Shown here in pieces: positions 37,794 to 49,837 of a stretch of DNA of 64,000 nt (the stretch's first letter is position 1; the number at the start of each line of letters is the position of its first letter). A program made the position numbers and the translations under genes. Origin of the DNA: Saccharopolyspora hirsuta (lineage in GTDB: Bacteria > Actinomycetota > Actinomycetes > Mycobacteriales > Pseudonocardiaceae); contig NZ_VWPH01000010.1 in NCBI RefSeq assembly GCF_008630535.1, forward strand, positions 186,001 to 250,000. Direction: 5' to 3'. Under the pieces are notes generated by a model. It made no database searches. It was not told the origin of the DNA and saw only the letters and a list, made by a program, of their open reading frames with translations.

Positions 37794-40700
37794 TCAGCTC
37801 CCCCACTCGGCACGCAGTTCGTCTTCGAGGTCTTCGATGTCGGCTTGCCCGATGTCGGCCAGCGCCACGTCCGACGGGGTCAGCCCGCCGGCGTCCGGCC
37901 GCGCGGCGTGCGCCGCGAGCGCTTCCAGGGCGGCGAACCACAGCTCGGCCAGCTCGGTCACCTCGGCCCCGGTCAGCACCCCGGTCGGCCAGGTCCAGCC
38001 GGTCACCAGCCGCGGCCCGCCGTCGCCGTCCGCGGTGGCGGCGTTGATCTCCAGCAGGTGCGCCAGCGCCCGGTCCGGGTGCTGGTCCGGGCCGGTGTCG
38101 AGGCCGATCTCCAGGTCCCAGTCCGCGGTCGCCCCGACCGGGAACCGGCCCAGGTAGTTGAACGCGATCTGCGGTGACGCCGGACGGCGGAGGGCTTCGC
38201 AGGTGTCCGGGTTGAGGTAGCGCAGCATCCCGAACCCCACGCCGTGGTCCGGGAAGGCGCGCAGCTGCTCCTTGGTGTGCCGCACGAGGTCACCGGCCGC
38301 GGGACCACCGGCGAGCACCTCGTCGGCGTCGAACCGGCCGGGGTCCAGGCGCACCGGGTGCAGGCTGGTGAACCACCCGACGGTCCGGGACAGGTCCGCG
38401 CCGAGCAGGTCCTCCTCCCGGCCGTGGCCCTCCAGGTCCAGCAGCAGCTCGGTGTGCTCGGTGGCGGTGCGCCGTCGGCGCCACCGCGCGACCGCGAGGG
38501 AGAACCCGGCCAGCAGCACCTCGTCCACCCCGGCTCGCAGTGTCGCCGGGACCGCGGTCAGCACGGCCTCGGTCACCTCCGGCCCGAGGTCCAGGGTCAG
38601 CCGCTCCGCGCTGCCGCTGGTGTCCTGCGCCGGATCCAGCGCGCGGGCGCCGAGCAGCGGGTCCGGGGTGTCCAGGGTGCGAGACCAGAACTCGGACTCG
38701 GCCGCGCGCGCCGGGGTGCTGGCCTGCTCGACCAACCCCTGCGCCCAGGTCCGCAGCGAGGTGCCCACCGCGGGCAGTTCCGGCTGCTCACCGGCCGCAG
38801 CCCGCCGGTAGGCGTCCTGCAGGTCGGAGCGCAGGATGCGCCACGACACGGCGTCGATCACCAGGTGGTGCGCCACCACCAGCAGCAGGCCCGGTTCGTC
38901 GGGGCCGCGGTCGAACAGGACCGCCTGGAGCATCGCCCCGCGGGCCGGGTCGATCCGCTCCCGAGCGGCGGTGCCCTCCGCCAGCAGCGCCTCGCGGCGA
39001 GCGGTCTCGTCGGCCTCGGCCAGCTCGATCCGCCGCACGCAGCTCGCGGCCGGGACCGAGCCCGGTTCCGGGATCTGCGGCTCCCACCGCTCGGCCCGCA
39101 GGTCCACCACCATCCGCAGCGCATCGTGCCGGTCCAGGACCGCCTGCCACGCCGCGACGAGCGCGTCCAGGTCGAGACCGGCGGGCATCCGCAACACCTG
39201 GGACTGGGTGAAGTGCTCCGCCGGTCCGCGCTGCTCGGCGAGCCAGTGCCCGATCGGGGTCAGCGGCACCGGACCGGTCCCGACGTCGGCCGGGGCCGCG
39301 GCCCGGGATTCGGAGACGACCCGGGCGAGGGCTTCGGCGGTCTGCTTCTCGAAGACCTCGCGCAACGGCAGCACCAGGCCGATCTGGCGGGCGCGGCCGA
39401 CCAGCTCGATGGACAGGATGCTGTCCCCGCCCAGGGCGAAGAACTCGGCGTCGGCAGCCACTTCCGGCAGCCCGAGCACTTCGGCGAACAACCGGCACAG
39501 CTGCTCCTCTACCGGTCCGCTCGGCGCGCGGCCGGTGCCGCCCTCCGGTGCGGTCGGCGCGACGGGATCCGCGACGAGGTCGAGCACGCCGCCCCGGGTC
39601 CAGCGCGCACGGCGACCGGTGCGGTGCATGCGGGCGTCCGGTCCGCCGAACGGATCGGGTTCGCCGTCCGCGCCGCCGGTCACCCACAGCTCGCCCACCA
39701 CACCTCGGGGCACGAGGTTCCGGGCGCTGTCCAGGACGTAGCAGCCGCGCACCTCGGTGCCCTCCTCGGACAGCTCGGCGACCACGGCAGGGGCCCTGCC
39801 CCAGTCCAGGATCTCGGTCGTCTCCTCCGGGGAGAGCAGCTGGACGGAGCCGACCGGCTGGTGCGGATCCGCGCAGACCTGCTCCAGGACGCGGCGGAAG
39901 CGGCGGGCCAGGGCCACTGCGGTGTCGTGGTCGAACAGGTCCGCGCTGTACTGCAGAACGCCTTCCACGCCCGCCGGGGTGCCATCCGGGTTCCGCTGCT
40001 CGCGCAGTTCCACGGCCAGGTCGAACTTCGCCGACCCGGTGTCGGTGGGCAGACCGGTGACCGAGAGCCCGGGCATGCCGTCCACCGCCCGCAGCGCCGA
40101 ATGCCGACCGCTGCTGTCGAAGGTGAGCATCACCTGGAACAACGGATGCCGGGACAACGACCGCTGCGGGTTCAACACCTCCACCAACCGCTCGAACGGC
40201 ACATCCTGATGCCCAAAAGCACCCAGATCCACCTCACGAACCCGCCCCACCAACTCCACGAAGGACGGATCACCCGACACATCCCCCCGCAACACCACCG
40301 TATTCACGAAGAACCCGACCAAACCCTCCAACACCTCATCCGACCGACCCGCCACCGGCGACCCGACCGGAACATCCACACCCCCACCCAACCGCGACAA
40401 CAACACCACCAACGCCGCCTGCACCACCATGAACAAGCTCGCCCGCGACGTGCGCGCCACGTCTTCCAGAGTGCGGTGCAGCTCCGGGGGCAGCTCCAGC
40501 TCCACGGTGCCGCCGCGCTGGGTGGCCACTTCCGGCCGCTGCCGGTCGACCGGCAGCGGCAGCTCCTCGGGCAACCCGGCCAACGCGGTGCGCCAGTACT
40601 CCAGCTGACCCGCCACCACACTCCCCGGATCCTCCTCCGAACCCAGGAAGTCCCGCTGCCACAACGCGTAGTCGGAGTACTGGACAGCGAGTTCCGGCCA

Positions 40701-43700
40701 GGCGGGCGAACGTCCCGACAGCCGCGCCTCGTACGCCGCGGCCAGGTCGCGTGCGATGATCGGCAGCGACCAGCCGTCCACCGCGATGTGGTGCATCAGC
40801 AGCAACAGCACGTGCTCGTCCGGTGCCAGCTCGTACAGCCGGACCCGCAGCGGTGGCTCGGCGGCCAGGTCGAACTGGTGCCGGACCTCCTGCTGCAGCA
40901 CGGCGTCCAGCTCCTCGCGCCGCAGCTGCACCACCGGCAGGTCCAGCTCCAGCGCGCCGGGTGCCAGCACGACCTGGTACGGGCCGCGGGCGTCCTCGGT
41001 GAACACCGTCCGCAGCGACTCGTGCCTGCCGACCACATCGGACAGCGCCGCCCGCAGCGCCGCGATGTCCAGCCCGCCCCGCAACCGCAGCGCGGCGGGC
41101 ACGTTGTAGGCCGCGCCCGGCTGGACCTGGTGCAGCAGCCACAACCGCCGCTGGCCGAACGACAGCGGAACCCGCGCCGGTCGCGGCCGCACCGCGGTCA
41201 CCGGGGCGGCGGGCGCGCCGGTGTCCCCGAGGGCGGCGAGCGCTGCGGCCAGCCCCGCCGCGGTCGGGGTCTCGAAGATCTGCTTGATCGGCGGGTGCAC
41301 GCCGAGCACCGACCTGATCCGACCGGCCAGGATCGTCGCGGACAACGAGTGCCCGCCGAGGGCGAAGAAGTCGTCGTGGATGCCGACCCGGTCGGCGCCG
41401 AGGACGTCGGCGATCAGACCGCACAGGATCTCCTCCTGCGGGGTCCGCGGCAGCTGGTCGGCGGGGGCGAGCTGCGCCGCGGCGGGCTCGGCGGTGTCCT
41501 CGTCGAGCAGCTCCACCTCGCCGCGCCGGGTCCAGCGCGCCGGGCGGCCGGTGCGCAGCAGCACGCTGCCGGGAGTCCCGTGCGGGTCGGGGACGAACTC
41601 GGCGGCGCCCGACCTCACCTGGTCCGGCTCGACACCGATGTGCAGCGTGCCGGCAACCCCGACCGGTTGCGGTCGCAGCTGGTCGTCGAGCACCAGCAGG
41701 CGCGTGCCGCGCGCGGGCCGGATCGCGCCGGACCGGGTGCGGAAGTAGGCCCGCGGCGCCGCTTCGGGCCCGTCGAGCGACTCGGCGGGGGGCTGCTCAC
41801 CGGTGGTGTCGTTGAACTCCTCCAGCACCCGCCGACGCTCGCCGGGCAGGAGGACGTCGACCTCGGAGACCGCGCGCTCGGGTTCGGCGGTCACCGCGGC
41901 CAGCACCGCCAGCATCCGCGCGACCAGCCCGTCGGCGGTCTCGTCGTCGAACAGGTCGGCGCTGAACTGGAGCATGCCCCGCAACCCGGCCGGTGCGCCG
42001 TCGGGGGCCCGCTGCTCGCCGAACCCGAACATCAAGTCGAACTTGGCCACGCCGGTGTCGACCACCACCGGGTCCACGGTCAGGCCCCGCAGCTGCTCGA
42101 CGGCCCCCAGGGCGCCTTCCCGGGCGGTGTTGTCGAAGGTGAGCATCACCTGGAACAACGGATGCCGGGACAACGACCGCTGCGGGTTCAACACCTCCAC
42201 CAACCGCTCGAACGGCACATCCTGATGCCCAAAAGCACCCAGATCCACCTCACGAACCCGCCCCACCAACTCCACGAAGGACGGATCACCCGACACATCC
42301 CCCCGCAACACCACCGTATTCACGAAGAACCCGACCAAACCCTCCAACACCTCATCCGACCGACCCGCCACCGGCGACCCGACCGGAACATCCACACCCC
42401 CACCCAACCGCGACAACAACACCACCAACGCCGCCTGCACCACCATGAACAAGCTCGCGTCGTTGGCGCGGGCGAGCTCCACCAGGCGGGCGTGCACGTC
42501 GGCGGGCACCTCGAAGTCCAGGCGCCGCCCGGTGTAGGAGGCCTCAGCGGGCCGCTGCCGGTCGACCGGCAGCGGCAGCTCCTCGGGCAACCCGGCCAAC
42601 GCGGTGCGCCAGTACTCCAGCTGACCCGCCACCACACTCCCCGGATCCTCCTCCGAACCCAGGAAATCCCGCTGCCACAACGCGAAATCCGCGTACTGCA
42701 CGGCGATCTCCGACCACCCCGGGGCACCGCCCGACAGCCGCGCCTCGTAGGCCACGGCCAGATCGCGGGTGAGCACGGGCAGCGACCAGCCGTCGGCAGC
42801 GATGTGGTGCAGCACGATCAGCAGCACGTGCTCGTCCGACTCCCCGGCAGCACCACCGACGGCGAAGAGCGCGGCGCGCAACGGCGGATCGGTGGCCAGG
42901 TCGAACCCGCGCCGCGCGGCCTCGACGACGCTGGCCCGCACCCGGTCCGCCGACACCGCCACGACCTCCAGGTCCACCTCGGCGGGCGGGCGCACGACCT
43001 GGTACGGCCCTGCTTCGTCCTCCAAGTACGCGGTGCGCAGCGTTTCGTGCCTGCCGACCACATCGGACAGCGCCGCCCGCAGCGCCGCGATGTCCAGCCC
43101 GCCCCGCAACCGCAGCGCCAGCGGCACGTTGTAGCTGGCGCTCGGGCCCTCCAGCTTGTTCAGGAACCACATCCGCTGCTGGGCGAACGACAGCGGCAGC
43201 CGCTCGGGGCGCTCCGCCGCCCGGACGGGGGTGCGGTCCCGGCCGCTGAACTCGTCCAGGACCGCCGACAACCCGGCCACGGTCGGCGTGGTGAACAGCT
43301 GCCGGATGGTGATCTCGGCGCCGAACACCGAGCGGATCCGGGAGGCCAGCAGCGTGCCGAGCAGCGAGTGCCCGCCCAGGTGGAAGAAGTTGTCGTCGAT
43401 GCTGACCACCGTCGTGCCCAGCACGTCGGCGAACAGCTCGCACAGGATCTCCTCCTGGGGACCGCGCGGTGCCCGCCCGGTCCCGGCCCGCGCCCCGTCG
43501 GGCTCGGGCAGCGCCTGCCGGTCCACCTTGCCGTTGAAGTTCACCGGCAGTTCGTCCAGCTGCACGAACGCCGTCGGCACCAGGTGCTCCGGCAGCCGCG
43601 CCGCGAGGTGCGCGCGCATCGTCTCCGCCGAGATCGCGCCGGTGGTGACCACGTAGGCGACCAACCGCCGGTCGCCGGGCCGGTCCTCGCGGACCACGAC

Positions 43701-46700
43701 CGCGCACTGCTGGACCTCCGGGTGCTCGGACAGCGCGAACTCGATCTCCCCCGGCTCCACCCGGAAGCCGCGGATCTTGACCTGGTCGTCCGCGCGACCG
43801 GCGAACTCCAGCTCGCCGCGCCGGTTCCAGCGCACCAGGTCGCCGGTCCGGTACATGCGCTCGCCGTCACCGCTGAACGGGTTCGCGACGAACCGCTGCG
43901 CGGTGAGGTCCGGGCGCCCGAGGTAGCCGCGGGCCACTCCGCTCCCGGCCACGTGCAGCTCGCCGAGCACCCCGGCCGGGACCGGGCGCAGCAGCTCGTC
44001 CAGCACGTAGACCCGCGTGTTCACCGATGGCGTGCCGATCGGCACCGCGGCACCGATCCCGCTGCGGTGCGCCCAGCTGGTCGCGTCCACAGTGGTCTCG
44101 GTGGGGCCGTAGGCGTTGAACAGGGTGCACCGCTCGCCCCACTGCTCGACCAGGTCCGCGGGCGCCGCGTCACCGGCCACCACCACGGTCAGCCCCTCGG
44201 GCGACCGGGTGGGCGGGAGCACCGCGAGCGCGGCCGGTGGCAGCGTGATGTGGGTGATGCGGCGGTTCAGCAACGTCCGCGCCAGCGGTTCACCGGGCTC
44301 GCGCTCGTCGGCGTCGGGCAGCACCAGGCAGCCGCCCGCGAGCAGCGCCATGCAGATCTCCGAGATGGAGGCGTCGAAGCTGGGCGAGGCGAACTGCAGC
44401 ACCCGGCTGTCCGGGCCGACCCCGAACCGCGGGATCTGCGTCGCCGCCAGGTCGCCGATGCCCGCGTGCGGCACGACCACGCCCTTCGGGCGGCCGGTGG
44501 AACCCGAGGTGTAGATCACGTACGCCGGGTGCTGGGCCCGCAGCGCCGCAGTGCGCTCGGCATCGGTGATCTCGCTGTCCGGGAACCCGTCCAGGTCGAG
44601 CCGGTCCAGTTCCACCGGCACGCCGGTGGGCAGGGCGGTGCCCGAGCTGGCTAGCACCACCGCAGGCCGGGCGTCGGTCAGCAGGTGCTCGACCCGCTCC
44701 GCCGGGTAGTCCGGGTCCACCGGGAGGTAGGCGGCTCCGGACTTGAGCACCGCCAGCAGCGACACGATCAGCTCGGGCGAGCGGGGCAGCGCCACCGCGA
44801 CGATCGACTCCGGCCCTGCGCCTCGGCCGATCAGGTAGCGCGCCAGCCGGTTCGCCCGCGCGTCCAGCTCGGCGTAGCTGAGCACGCGCCCGCCCTGCTC
44901 GACGGCTGCTGCTGCGGGAGTGCTGCGCACCTGCCGCGCGAACAGCGCCGGGAGGAGTTCCGCCGCGTCGCGGGAGGTGTCGTTCCAGTCCACCAGCATC
45001 CGCTGCCGCTCGGCGGGTTCCAGGACGTCGACGGTGCTGACCGGCCGCCCCGGGTCGGCGACCGCCGACTCCAGCGTCCGCACCAGGCGGGCGGCGATCC
45101 GCAGTGCGGTGTCCGGGTCGAACAGGTCGGCGCTGTAGCGGATTCCGCCGGTGAGCCCGGCGGCGTCGCCACTCGCGGTGAGGTTCTCGCCGAGGTCCAC
45201 GGACAGGTCGAACTCCGCGCCGCCCGCGTCCGCTTCGAGCAGCTCCACCTGCAGGCCCGGCATCTCGTTGATCGCCTCGATGCCGTCCTGCCGGAAGGTG
45301 TTCTGCCAGCTCAGCATGACCTGGAACAGCGGGTGCCGGGACAGCGAGCGGTCGGGTTGGAGCTCCTCGACCAACCGCTCGAACGGCACGTCCTGGTGCG
45401 CGTAGGCCGCCACGTTGGTGTCCCGCACGCGGGCGAGCAGTTCGACGAAGGTCGGGTCTCCCGCGGTGTCGGTGCGCAGCACGAGCGTGTTGACGAACAC
45501 CCCGACCAGATCGGCGACCTCGGCCTCCTGGCGGCCCGCCACCGGGATCCCGATCGGCACGTCCGTTCCGGCACCCATCCGCGTGAGCAGGACCGCCATC
45601 GCCGCCTGCACCACCATGAACACGCTGGTCCGGGTGGATCGGGCCAGCTCGCGCAGCTGCTCGTGCAGGGCGGCCGGCACCTCGAACTCCAGGCGCTGGC
45701 CGCGGTGCGAGGCGACGGCCGGGCGCGGCCGGTCCGTCGGCAGCGCGAGCTCGTCGGGGATGCCCTCCAGCGCGCTGCGCCAGTACGCCAGGCCGCGGCC
45801 CAGCGGGCTGGCCGGATCGGTCTCCGAACCGAGTGCGCTGCGCTGCCACAACGCGTAGTCGGCGTACTGCAGCGGCAGTTCCGGCCAGTCCGGGGCCCGG
45901 CCGAAGCACCGGGCGCGGTACGCGGCGGCCACGTCGGCGGCCAGCTGCTGCATCGACCAGCCGTCCCCGGCCACGTGGTGCACCAACAGCAGCAGGACAG
46001 CTTCGTCCGGGGCGTCGTCGACGGTGAACAACCAGGTCCGCAACGGCGGGTCGGTGGCCAGGTCGAACTCGCACCGCGATGCCGCGACCAGCGCGGAGTC
46101 CAGCTCCGCGCGCACGGTCCGCACCTGGTCGAGGTCGGGGCGGGCCTGCTCCGGGGAGAGCACGACCTGGTGCAGGCCGATCTCGTCCTCGGCGAACACC
46201 GTGCGCAGCGTCTCGTGCCGGCGCACCACGTCGCACAGCGCCCCGCGCAGCGCGTCGCGGTCGAGCTGGCCGCGCAGGCGCAGCGGAACGGCGATGTTGT
46301 AGGTGGAGCTCGCGCTGTCGAGCCGGTTGAGGAACCACCAGCGGTGCTGGGCGTGCGAAGCGGGAATCCGCGCAGGCCGGTCCTGCGGGACCAGTGCGGG
46401 CGGCGCCGCAGCGGTGTCGGCCGCACCGGCGAGGAACTCCGAGATCCCGGCCACCGTGGGGGTGTCGAACACCTGCCGGACGGACATCTCGACCCCGGTC
46501 CGGGACCGGATCTCGGCGGCCACCCGGGTGGCCAGCAGCGAATGCCCGCCCAGCGCGAAGAAGTCGTCGTCGATGCCGACCCGCGGCACGCCGAGCGCCT
46601 CGGCGAACAGCGCGCACAGCGCCGCTTCCCGCGGATCGCGCGGCGCGCGGCCACCGACCCGGTAGACAGGTGCCGGGAGCGCCCCGCGGTCCACCTTGCC

Positions 46701-49502
46701 GTTGCGGGTCAGCGGCAGCGAGTCGAGCACCACCACCGCGGCGGGAACCATGTAGGGGGCGAGCTCGCGCTGCGCGTGCTCGCGCAGCGCGTCCTCGTCG
46801 AACGCCTCGTCATCGGTGGCGACGTAGGCCACCAGCCGCCGGTCGCCGGGCTGGTCCTCCCGCACCACCACCGCGGTGTGCGCCACCCCGGGATGCTCGG
46901 CCAGCACCGACTCGATCTCGCCGAGCTCGATGCGGTGGCCGCGCACCTTCACCTGCGAGTCGGTGCGCCCGGCGAACTCCAGCTGCCCGTCGGCGTTCCA
47001 CCGGGCCAGGTCGCCGGTGCGGTACATCCGGGAGCCCGGTTCGCCGAACGGGTCGGCCACGAACCGCTCCGCGGTCAGGTCGGGTCGGCCCAGGTAGCCG
47101 CGCGCCAGTCCGGGCCCGGCGATGTGCAGCTCCCCCACCGCGCCCGGCGGCAGCGGCTGGAGCGCCGCGTCCAGCACGTACATCCGGGTGTTGCGGAACG
47201 GGCGCCCGATGGGCACCGGGCCGGACGGGGTCGGCTCGCCGGGCTCGAGGCGGAACTCCGCGCAGTTCACCGTCGCCTCGGTCGGCCCGTAGGCGTTGCG
47301 CACCGGCACGTCGGGGAACCGGGCCCGCCACTTCTCGAGCATCCCGCCGTAGAGGGCTTCGCCGCCCAGGATCAGGCACCCGCTGGGGGACGCCTCATCC
47401 GGCAGCGCCTCCAGCATCTCCAGGTGGCTGGGCGTGGCCTTGACCAGCGTCGAGCGCCCGAAGCGCCGCACCGCCTCCTCGGTCATCCCTCCGATGCGCA
47501 CCCGACCGCCGCTGACCAGCGGGGTGAACAGCGCGGTGACCGTCAGGTCGAACGACAGCGGTGAGTGCACCAGGGCGGAGCCGGTGGCCGCCGGGTACGC
47601 CCGCGCCGCGTGCTCCAGGTAGTCGTCGAGGCTGCGGTGCTCGACGACCACGCCCTTCGGCCGCCCGGTCGACCCTGAGGTGTAGATGACGTACGCCGGG
47701 TGCTGCCGGGTCAGGGGCGCCAGGCGGTCGGCGTCGAGCAGGTCGGCGGCGGAGTGCTGCGCCAGCGGTGCGTTGTCGATGGCCACCGCCGCGATCCCGT
47801 CCAGCGGCAGCGCACCCAGCAGCTCGCCGGTGCTGATCACCAGGTGCGGCCTGCTGTCGGCGAGCAGGTGGCGGATCCGGTCGGCGGGGTGCTCGGGGTC
47901 CACCGGGACGTACCCGGCGCCCGACTTCAGCACCGCGAGCAGGGCGACCACGGCGTCGGTGGACTGCGGGAGCGCCACCGCCACGAGCGTCCCGGGACCG
48001 GCACCGCGCTCGACCAGGTGCCGGGCCAGCCGGTTGGCGGTCGCGTTGAGCTCGGCGTAGGACAGCGTTCCGGTCTCGGACTCCACGGCGGTGCGGTCCG
48101 GGCTGCGGTGGGCCTGCTCCTCGAAGCGCACCGGCAGCACCGGCTGCGCCGCCGCGCCCGTCTCGTGGCAGTCCTCCAGGATCTCGCGGCGCCGCGCCGG
48201 GCCCAGCAGCCCGCACCGGCCGACCGGCGCGTCCCCCGCGTCCAGCAGCCGCCCCAGGAAGTCCAGGAACCGGTCGCGGTGCGCCAGCACCTCGTCGTGG
48301 TCGTACAGCGCCGGGTTGGCGACGAAGTCGACCCTGATCCCGCTGGCCCCGTCCGGGGTGCCGTAGACGTGCACCGCGAGGTCGCGCACCCGGCCGGTGG
48401 ACAGCTGGCGCGCCACCGACGGCCGCTCCCCGAACCGGACCGCCTGGTCGAAGGTGACCAGGTTGAGCACCGGCCCGGCCAGCAGGTCGGCGCCGGAACG
48501 GCCGAGCTCGGCGTGCAGGTCCTCGCCCCGGTAGCGCTGGTGCCGGACCGCGCTGATCAGTTCCCGCCCGGCCCGCTCGGCCAGGTCGGGCAGCCCCCGC
48601 CACGGCCGGACGGGCATCCGCAGGGGCAGCTCGTTGGTCATCATGGCCGGGGTGGCCAGCGCGGTGGCCGTGGTGCGCCCGGCCATCGGGATGCCGAGCA
48701 CCAGGTCGTCGACCGAGGCGATCCGGTGCAGGTAGGTGGCCAGCGCCGCGGTGAACACCGACGGCCAGCGCGTGCGGGCGGAGCGGGTCAGCGCCAGCAA
48801 CGAGTCGACGTGCTGCTCCGGGAGCCACTCGGTGCTGAGCAGCTCGGCGGGCTGCGCCTGCGCGGAGCTTCCGGCCAGCAGCAGCGGGCCCGGTGCGTCG
48901 GCGAACCGGTCGAGCCAGTACCGGCGGTCGCGCTCGTGCGCCGCCGAACCGCTGTAGGCGGCGTCCTCGGCGAGCAGGTCGGGCAGCGAGCCGAACGGCG
49001 ACGGGCCGGGATCACCGCCAGCCACCAGGGCGCGGTAGATCTCCGCGACGCGGCGGGTGTGCAGGGCTTGCCCCCACCCGTCCAGGACGATGTGGTGGTA
49101 GCGGAAGTAGAACAGGTGCCGCGCCGGTGCCAGCCGCAGCAGGGCGTGGCCGAACAGCCGACCGCCCAGCAGATCCGCCGGGGCGGCCAGGTCGGCGCGC
49201 ATCCAGCGCTGCGCCGCGGCCTCCGGGTCGGGTTCGGCGTCGAGCTCGACCAGCGGAAGCGGCGCGTCCACCTCGTCGTGCAGCAGCTGCCGCGGGCCGC
49301 CGGGTCCGTCCACGAAGGACACCCGCAGGGCTTGGGTCTCCGCCACCGCGCGCCGCACCGCCCGCGCCAGCAGCGCCGCGTCCAGCGCGCCGTCGATCTC
49401 GAAGCAGACACCGCAGTGGTAGAGCGGGCTGCCGGGTTGCAGCTCCTGCGCGACCCACACCCCCCGCTGGGCGGCCGACAGGGCGAACTCGACTCCGGAC
49501 AT
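37794..49502 (-). CDS. Lipo-initiating NRPS with two A-deleted modules: Cs-A-T-C-A-T-C-(dA)-T-C-(dA)-T-E
   Basis: A 3902-residue synthetase starting at ATG 49502. The first C (1-430, HHIVLDGWG) sits directly after the FAAL and ACP genes and should be the starter C that N-acylates residue 1. A1 (455-930) has D-L-T-K-I-G-A-V-N, an Asp-type code. A2 (1490-1990) has D-A-S-T-V-A-A-V-D, near tyrosine codes but with Asp instead of Cys at the last position. T serines lie near 987, 2045, 2718 and 3360 (GGDS). Modules 3 and 4 have full C domains (about 2095-2530 and 2770-3200, both HHIAxDG) and T domains, but only about 100 residues remain between them where a 500-residue A domain belongs. E (about 3405-3890) has [10 protein letters not shown] and GFGMLRYL. 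The reading frame is open throughout, so this is a stable deletion rather than a frameshift. Substrates 3 and 4 must come in trans, or the modules are skipped. Confidence 0.93.
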   Translation of the reverse strand: MSGVEFALSAAQRGVWVAQELQPGSPLYHCGVCFEIDGALDAALLARAVRRAVAETQALRVSFVDGPGGPRQLLHDEVDAPLPLVELDAEPDPEAAAQRWMRADLAAPADLLGGRLFGHALLRLAPARHLFYFRYHHIVLDGWGQALHTRRVAEIYRALVAGGDPGPSPFGSLPDLLAEDAAYSGSAAHERDRRYWLDRFADAPGPLLLAGSSAQAQPAELLSTEWLPEQHVDSLLALTRSARTRWPSVFTAALATYLHRIASVDDLVLGIPMAGRTTATALATPAMMTNELPLRMPVRPWRGLPDLAERAGRELISAVRHQRYRGEDLHAELGRSGADLLAGPVLNLVTFDQAVRFGERPSVARQLSTGRVRDLAVHVYGTPDGASGIRVDFVANPALYDHDEVLAHRDRFLDFLGRLLDAGDAPVGRCGLLGPARRREILEDCHETGAAAQPVLPVRFEEQAHRSPDRTAVESETGTLSYAELNATANRLARHLVERGAGPGTLVAVALPQSTDAVVALLAVLKSGAGYVPVDPEHPADRIRHLLADSRPHLVISTGELLGALPLDGIAAVAIDNAPLAQHSAADLLDADRLAPLTRQHPAYVIYTSGSTGRPKGVVVEHRSLDDYLEHAARAYPAATGSALVHSPLSFDLTVTALFTPLVSGGRVRIGGMTEEAVRRFGRSTLVKATPSHLEMLEALPDEASPSGCLILGGEALYGGMLEKWRARFPDVPVRNAYGPTEATVNCAEFRLEPGEPTPSGPVPIGRPFRNTRMYVLDAALQPLPPGAVGELHIAGPGLARGYLGRPDLTAERFVADPFGEPGSRMYRTGDLARWNADGQLEFAGRTDSQVKVRGHRIELGEIESVLAEHPGVAHTAVVVREDQPGDRRLVAYVATDDEAFDEDALREHAQRELAPYMVPAAVVVLDSLPLTRNGKVDRGALPAPVYRVGGRAPRDPREAALCALFAEALGVPRVGIDDDFFALGGHSLLATRVAAEIRSRTGVEMSVRQVFDTPTVAGISEFLAGAADTAAAPPALVPQDRPARIPASHAQHRWWFLNRLDSASSTYNIAVPLRLRGQLDRDALRGALCDVVRRHETLRTVFAEDEIGLHQVVLSPEQARPDLDQVRTVRAELDSALVAASRCEFDLATDPPLRTWLFTVDDAPDEAVLLLLVHHVAGDGWSMQQLAADVAAAYRARCFGRAPDWPELPLQYADYALWQRSALGSETDPASPLGRGLAYWRSALEGIPDELALPTDRPRPAVASHRGQRLEFEVPAALHEQLRELARSTRTSVFMVVQAAMAVLLTRMGAGTDVPIGIPVAGRQEAEVADLVGVFVNTLVLRTDTAGDPTFVELLARVRDTNVAAYAHQDVPFERLVEELQPDRSLSRHPLFQVMLSWQNTFRQDGIEAINEMPGLQVELLEADAGGAEFDLSVDLGENLTASGDAAGLTGGIRYSADLFDPDTALRIAARLVRTLESAVADPGRPVSTVDVLEPAERQRMLVDWNDTSRDAAELLPALFARQVRSTPAAAAVEQGGRVLSYAELDARANRLARYLIGRGAGPESIVAVALPRSPELIVSLLAVLKSGAAYLPVDPDYPAERVEHLLTDARPAVVLASSGTALPTGVPVELDRLDLDGFPDSEITDAERTAALRAQHPAYVIYTSGSTGRPKGVVVPHAGIGDLAATQIPRFGVGPDSRVLQFASPSFDASISEICMALLAGGCLVLPDADEREPGEPLARTLLNRRITHITLPPAALAVLPPTRSPEGLTVVVAGDAAPADLVEQWGERCTLFNAYGPTETTVDATSWAHRSGIGAAVPIGTPSVNTRVYVLDELLRPVPAGVLGELHVAGSGVARGYLGRPDLTAQRFVANPFSGDGERMYRTGDLVRWNRRGELEFAGRADDQVKIRGFRVEPGEIEFALSEHPEVQQCAVVVREDRPGDRRLVAYVVTTGAISAETMRAHLAARLPEHLVPTAFVQLDELPVNFNGKVDRQALPEPDGARAGTGRAPRGPQEEILCELFADVLGTTVVSIDDNFFHLGGHSLLGTLLASRIRSVFGAEITIRQLFTTPTVAGLSAVLDEFSGRDRTPVRAAERPERLPLSFAQQRMWFLNKLEGPSASYNVPLALRLRGGLDIAALRAALSDVVGRHETLRTAYLEDEAGPYQVVRPPAEVDLEVVAVSADRVRASVVEAARRGFDLATDPPLRAALFAVGGAAGESDEHVLLIVLHHIAADGWSLPVLTRDLAVAYEARLSGGAPGWSEIAVQYADFALWQRDFLGSEEDPGSVVAGQLEYWRTALAGLPEELPLPVDRQRPAEASYTGRRLDFEVPADVHARLVELARANDASLFMVVQAALVVLLSRLGGGVDVPVGSPVAGRSDEVLEGLVGFFVNTVVLRGDVSGDPSFVELVGRVREVDLGAFGHQDVPFERLVEVLNPQRSLSRHPLFQVMLTFDNTAREGALGAVEQLRGLTVDPVVVDTGVAKFDLMFGFGEQRAPDGAPAGLRGMLQFSADLFDDETADGLVARMLAVLAAVTAEPERAVSEVDVLLPGERRRVLEEFNDTTGEQPPAESLDGPEAAPRAYFRTRSGAIRPARGTRLLVLDDQLRPQPVGVAGTLHIGVEPDQVRSGAAEFVPDPHGTPGSVLLRTGRPARWTRRGEVELLDEDTAEPAAAQLAPADQLPRTPQEEILCGLIADVLGADRVGIHDDFFALGGHSLSATILAGRIRSVLGVHPPIKQIFETPTAAGLAAALAALGDTGAPAAPVTAVRPRPARVPLSFGQRRLWLLHQVQPGAAYNVPAALRLRGGLDIAALRAALSDVVGRHESLRTVFTEDARGPYQVVLAPGALELDLPVVQLRREELDAVLQQEVRHQFDLAAEPPLRVRLYELAPDEHVLLLLMHHIAVDGWSLPIIARDLAAAYEARLSGRSPAWPELAVQYSDYALWQRDFLGSEEDPGSVVAGQLEYWRTALAGLPEELPLPVDRQRPEVATQRGGTVELELPPELHRTLEDVARTSRASLFMVVQAALVVLLSRLGGGVDVPVGSPVAGRSDEVLEGLVGFFVNTVVLRGDVSGDPSFVELVGRVREVDLGAFGHQDVPFERLVEVLNPQRSLSRHPLFQVMLTFDSSGRHSALRAVDGMPGLSVTGLPTDTGSAKFDLAVELREQRNPDGTPAGVEGVLQYSADLFDHDTAVALARRFRRVLEQVCADPHQPVGSVQLLSPEETTEILDWGRAPAVVAELSEEGTEVRGCYVLDSARNLVPRGVVGELWVTGGADGEPDPFGGPDARMHRTGRRARWTRGGVLDLVADPVAPTAPEGGTGRAPSGPVEEQLCRLFAEVLGLPEVAADAEFFALGGDSILSIELVGRARQIGLVLPLREVFEKQTAEALARVVSESRAAAPADVGTGPVPLTPIGHWLAEQRGPAEHFTQSQVLRMPAGLDLDALVAAWQAVLDRHDALRMVVDLRAERWEPQIPEPGSVPAASCVRRIELAEADETARREALLAEGTAARERIDPARGAMLQAVLFDRGPDEPGLLLVVAHHLVIDAVSWRILRSDLQDAYRRAAAGEQPELPAVGTSLRTWAQGLVEQASTPARAAESEFWSRTLDTPDPLLGARALDPAQDTSGSAERLTLDLGPEVTEAVLTAVPATLRAGVDEVLLAGFSLAVARWRRRRTATEHTELLLDLEGHGREEDLLGADLSRTVGWFTSLHPVRLDPGRFDADEVLAGGPAAGDLVRHTKEQLRAFPDHGVGFGMLRYLNPDTCEALRRPASPQIAFNYLGRFPVGATADWDLEIGLDTGPDQHPDRALAHLLEINAATADGDGGPRLVTGWTWPTGVLTGAEVTELAELWFAALEALAAHAARPDAGGLTPSDVALADIGQADIEDLEDELRAEWGS
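39530..39800 (-). other. Adenylation-domain remnant in module 4
   Basis: This short linker between C and T of module 4 still shows the A6-like [11 protein letters not shown] and an A7-like [12 protein letters not shown]. Motifs A1-A5 and A8-A10 are gone. The invariant Asp of YRTGDL, which contacts the ATP ribose, is Arg here, and no substrate pocket exists. It cannot activate an amino acid. Confidence 0.9.
40115..40442 (-). repeat. Perfect 328-bp repeat, copy in C domain of module 4
   Basis: Compared by eye line by line, 40115-40442 is identical to 42131-42458 (constant offset 2016). It encodes the C-domain latch region ([31 protein letters not shown]). A further near-identical stretch follows at about 40545-40672. 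Confidence 0.92.
41460..41800 (-). other. Adenylation-domain remnant in module 3
   Basis: The linker between C and T of module 3 retains [16 protein letters not shown] and HIG (A6 region) and [17 protein letters not shown] (A7 region). As in module 4, the Asp of YRTGDL is replaced, here by Arg, and core motifs A1-A5 and A8-A10 are absent. The same part of the A domain is kept in both modules, suggesting a common origin of the two deletions. Confidence 0.9.
42131..42458 (-). repeat. Perfect 328-bp repeat, copy in C domain of module 3
   Basis: Partner of 40115-40442. The coding strand here is rich in TTG (Leu) and GGT/GTG codons, unlike the rest of the gene. A second shared stretch lies at about 42561-42688 and a third, short one at 43050-43118 (partner 41025-41093). 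Confidence 0.92.
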
Positions 49503-49558
49503 CGTCAACCTGCGCTCCCTTGCCCCATTCCCGCTCGGACGACCGATCCGGCGCCCGT

Positions 49559-49837
49559 TCACCGATCCGGTGTGCTCGCTCCGCGGCCCAGGAACTCCGC
49601 CAGCGCCGCGACCGTGGGGTGCTCCCACACCAGGTCCGCGCCGAACTCCTGCTGGCTGCGCTGCTCGATGTCGGCGACCAGGGCCACAGCGCGCACCGAG
49701 TCCAGCCCGTAGTCGGCCAGCAGCACGTCCGGCTCGATGCGGGCGGCGTCCACCTCCAGGTGCCGGGCCAGGCGTTCGGTCAACCAGGTGCGCCACTCCG
49801 CCACCGGCACGCCGGTCGGACAGTCGTTCGCGGTCAT
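49559..49837 (-). CDS. Stand-alone acyl carrier protein
   Basis: A 92-residue carrier protein with the phosphopantetheine site Ser47 in DYGLDSVRAV. ATG 49837 overlaps the FAAL stop by four bases (ATGA) and has GGAGGGG about 8 bases upstream. The FAAL-ACP pair directly before the first NRPS gene is the standard lipo-initiation cassette (as in daptomycin-type clusters): FAAL makes the acyl-AMP, the ACP takes the acyl chain, and the starter C domain transfers it to the first amino acid. The GLDSV motif is typical of such ACPs. Confidence 0.95.
   Translation of the reverse strand: MTANDCPTGVPVAEWRTWLTERLARHLEVDAARIEPDVLLADYGLDSVRAVALVADIEQRSQQEFGADLVWEHPTVAALAEFLGRGASTPDR

Noticed and set aside
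39404..41820. Sequencing or assembly frameshift as the cause of the missing A domains
   Set aside because: The frame is uninterrupted and the remaining A6/A7 pieces join cleanly to T domains in both modules. A collapse of repeats remains formally possible and is listed as a refuting test.
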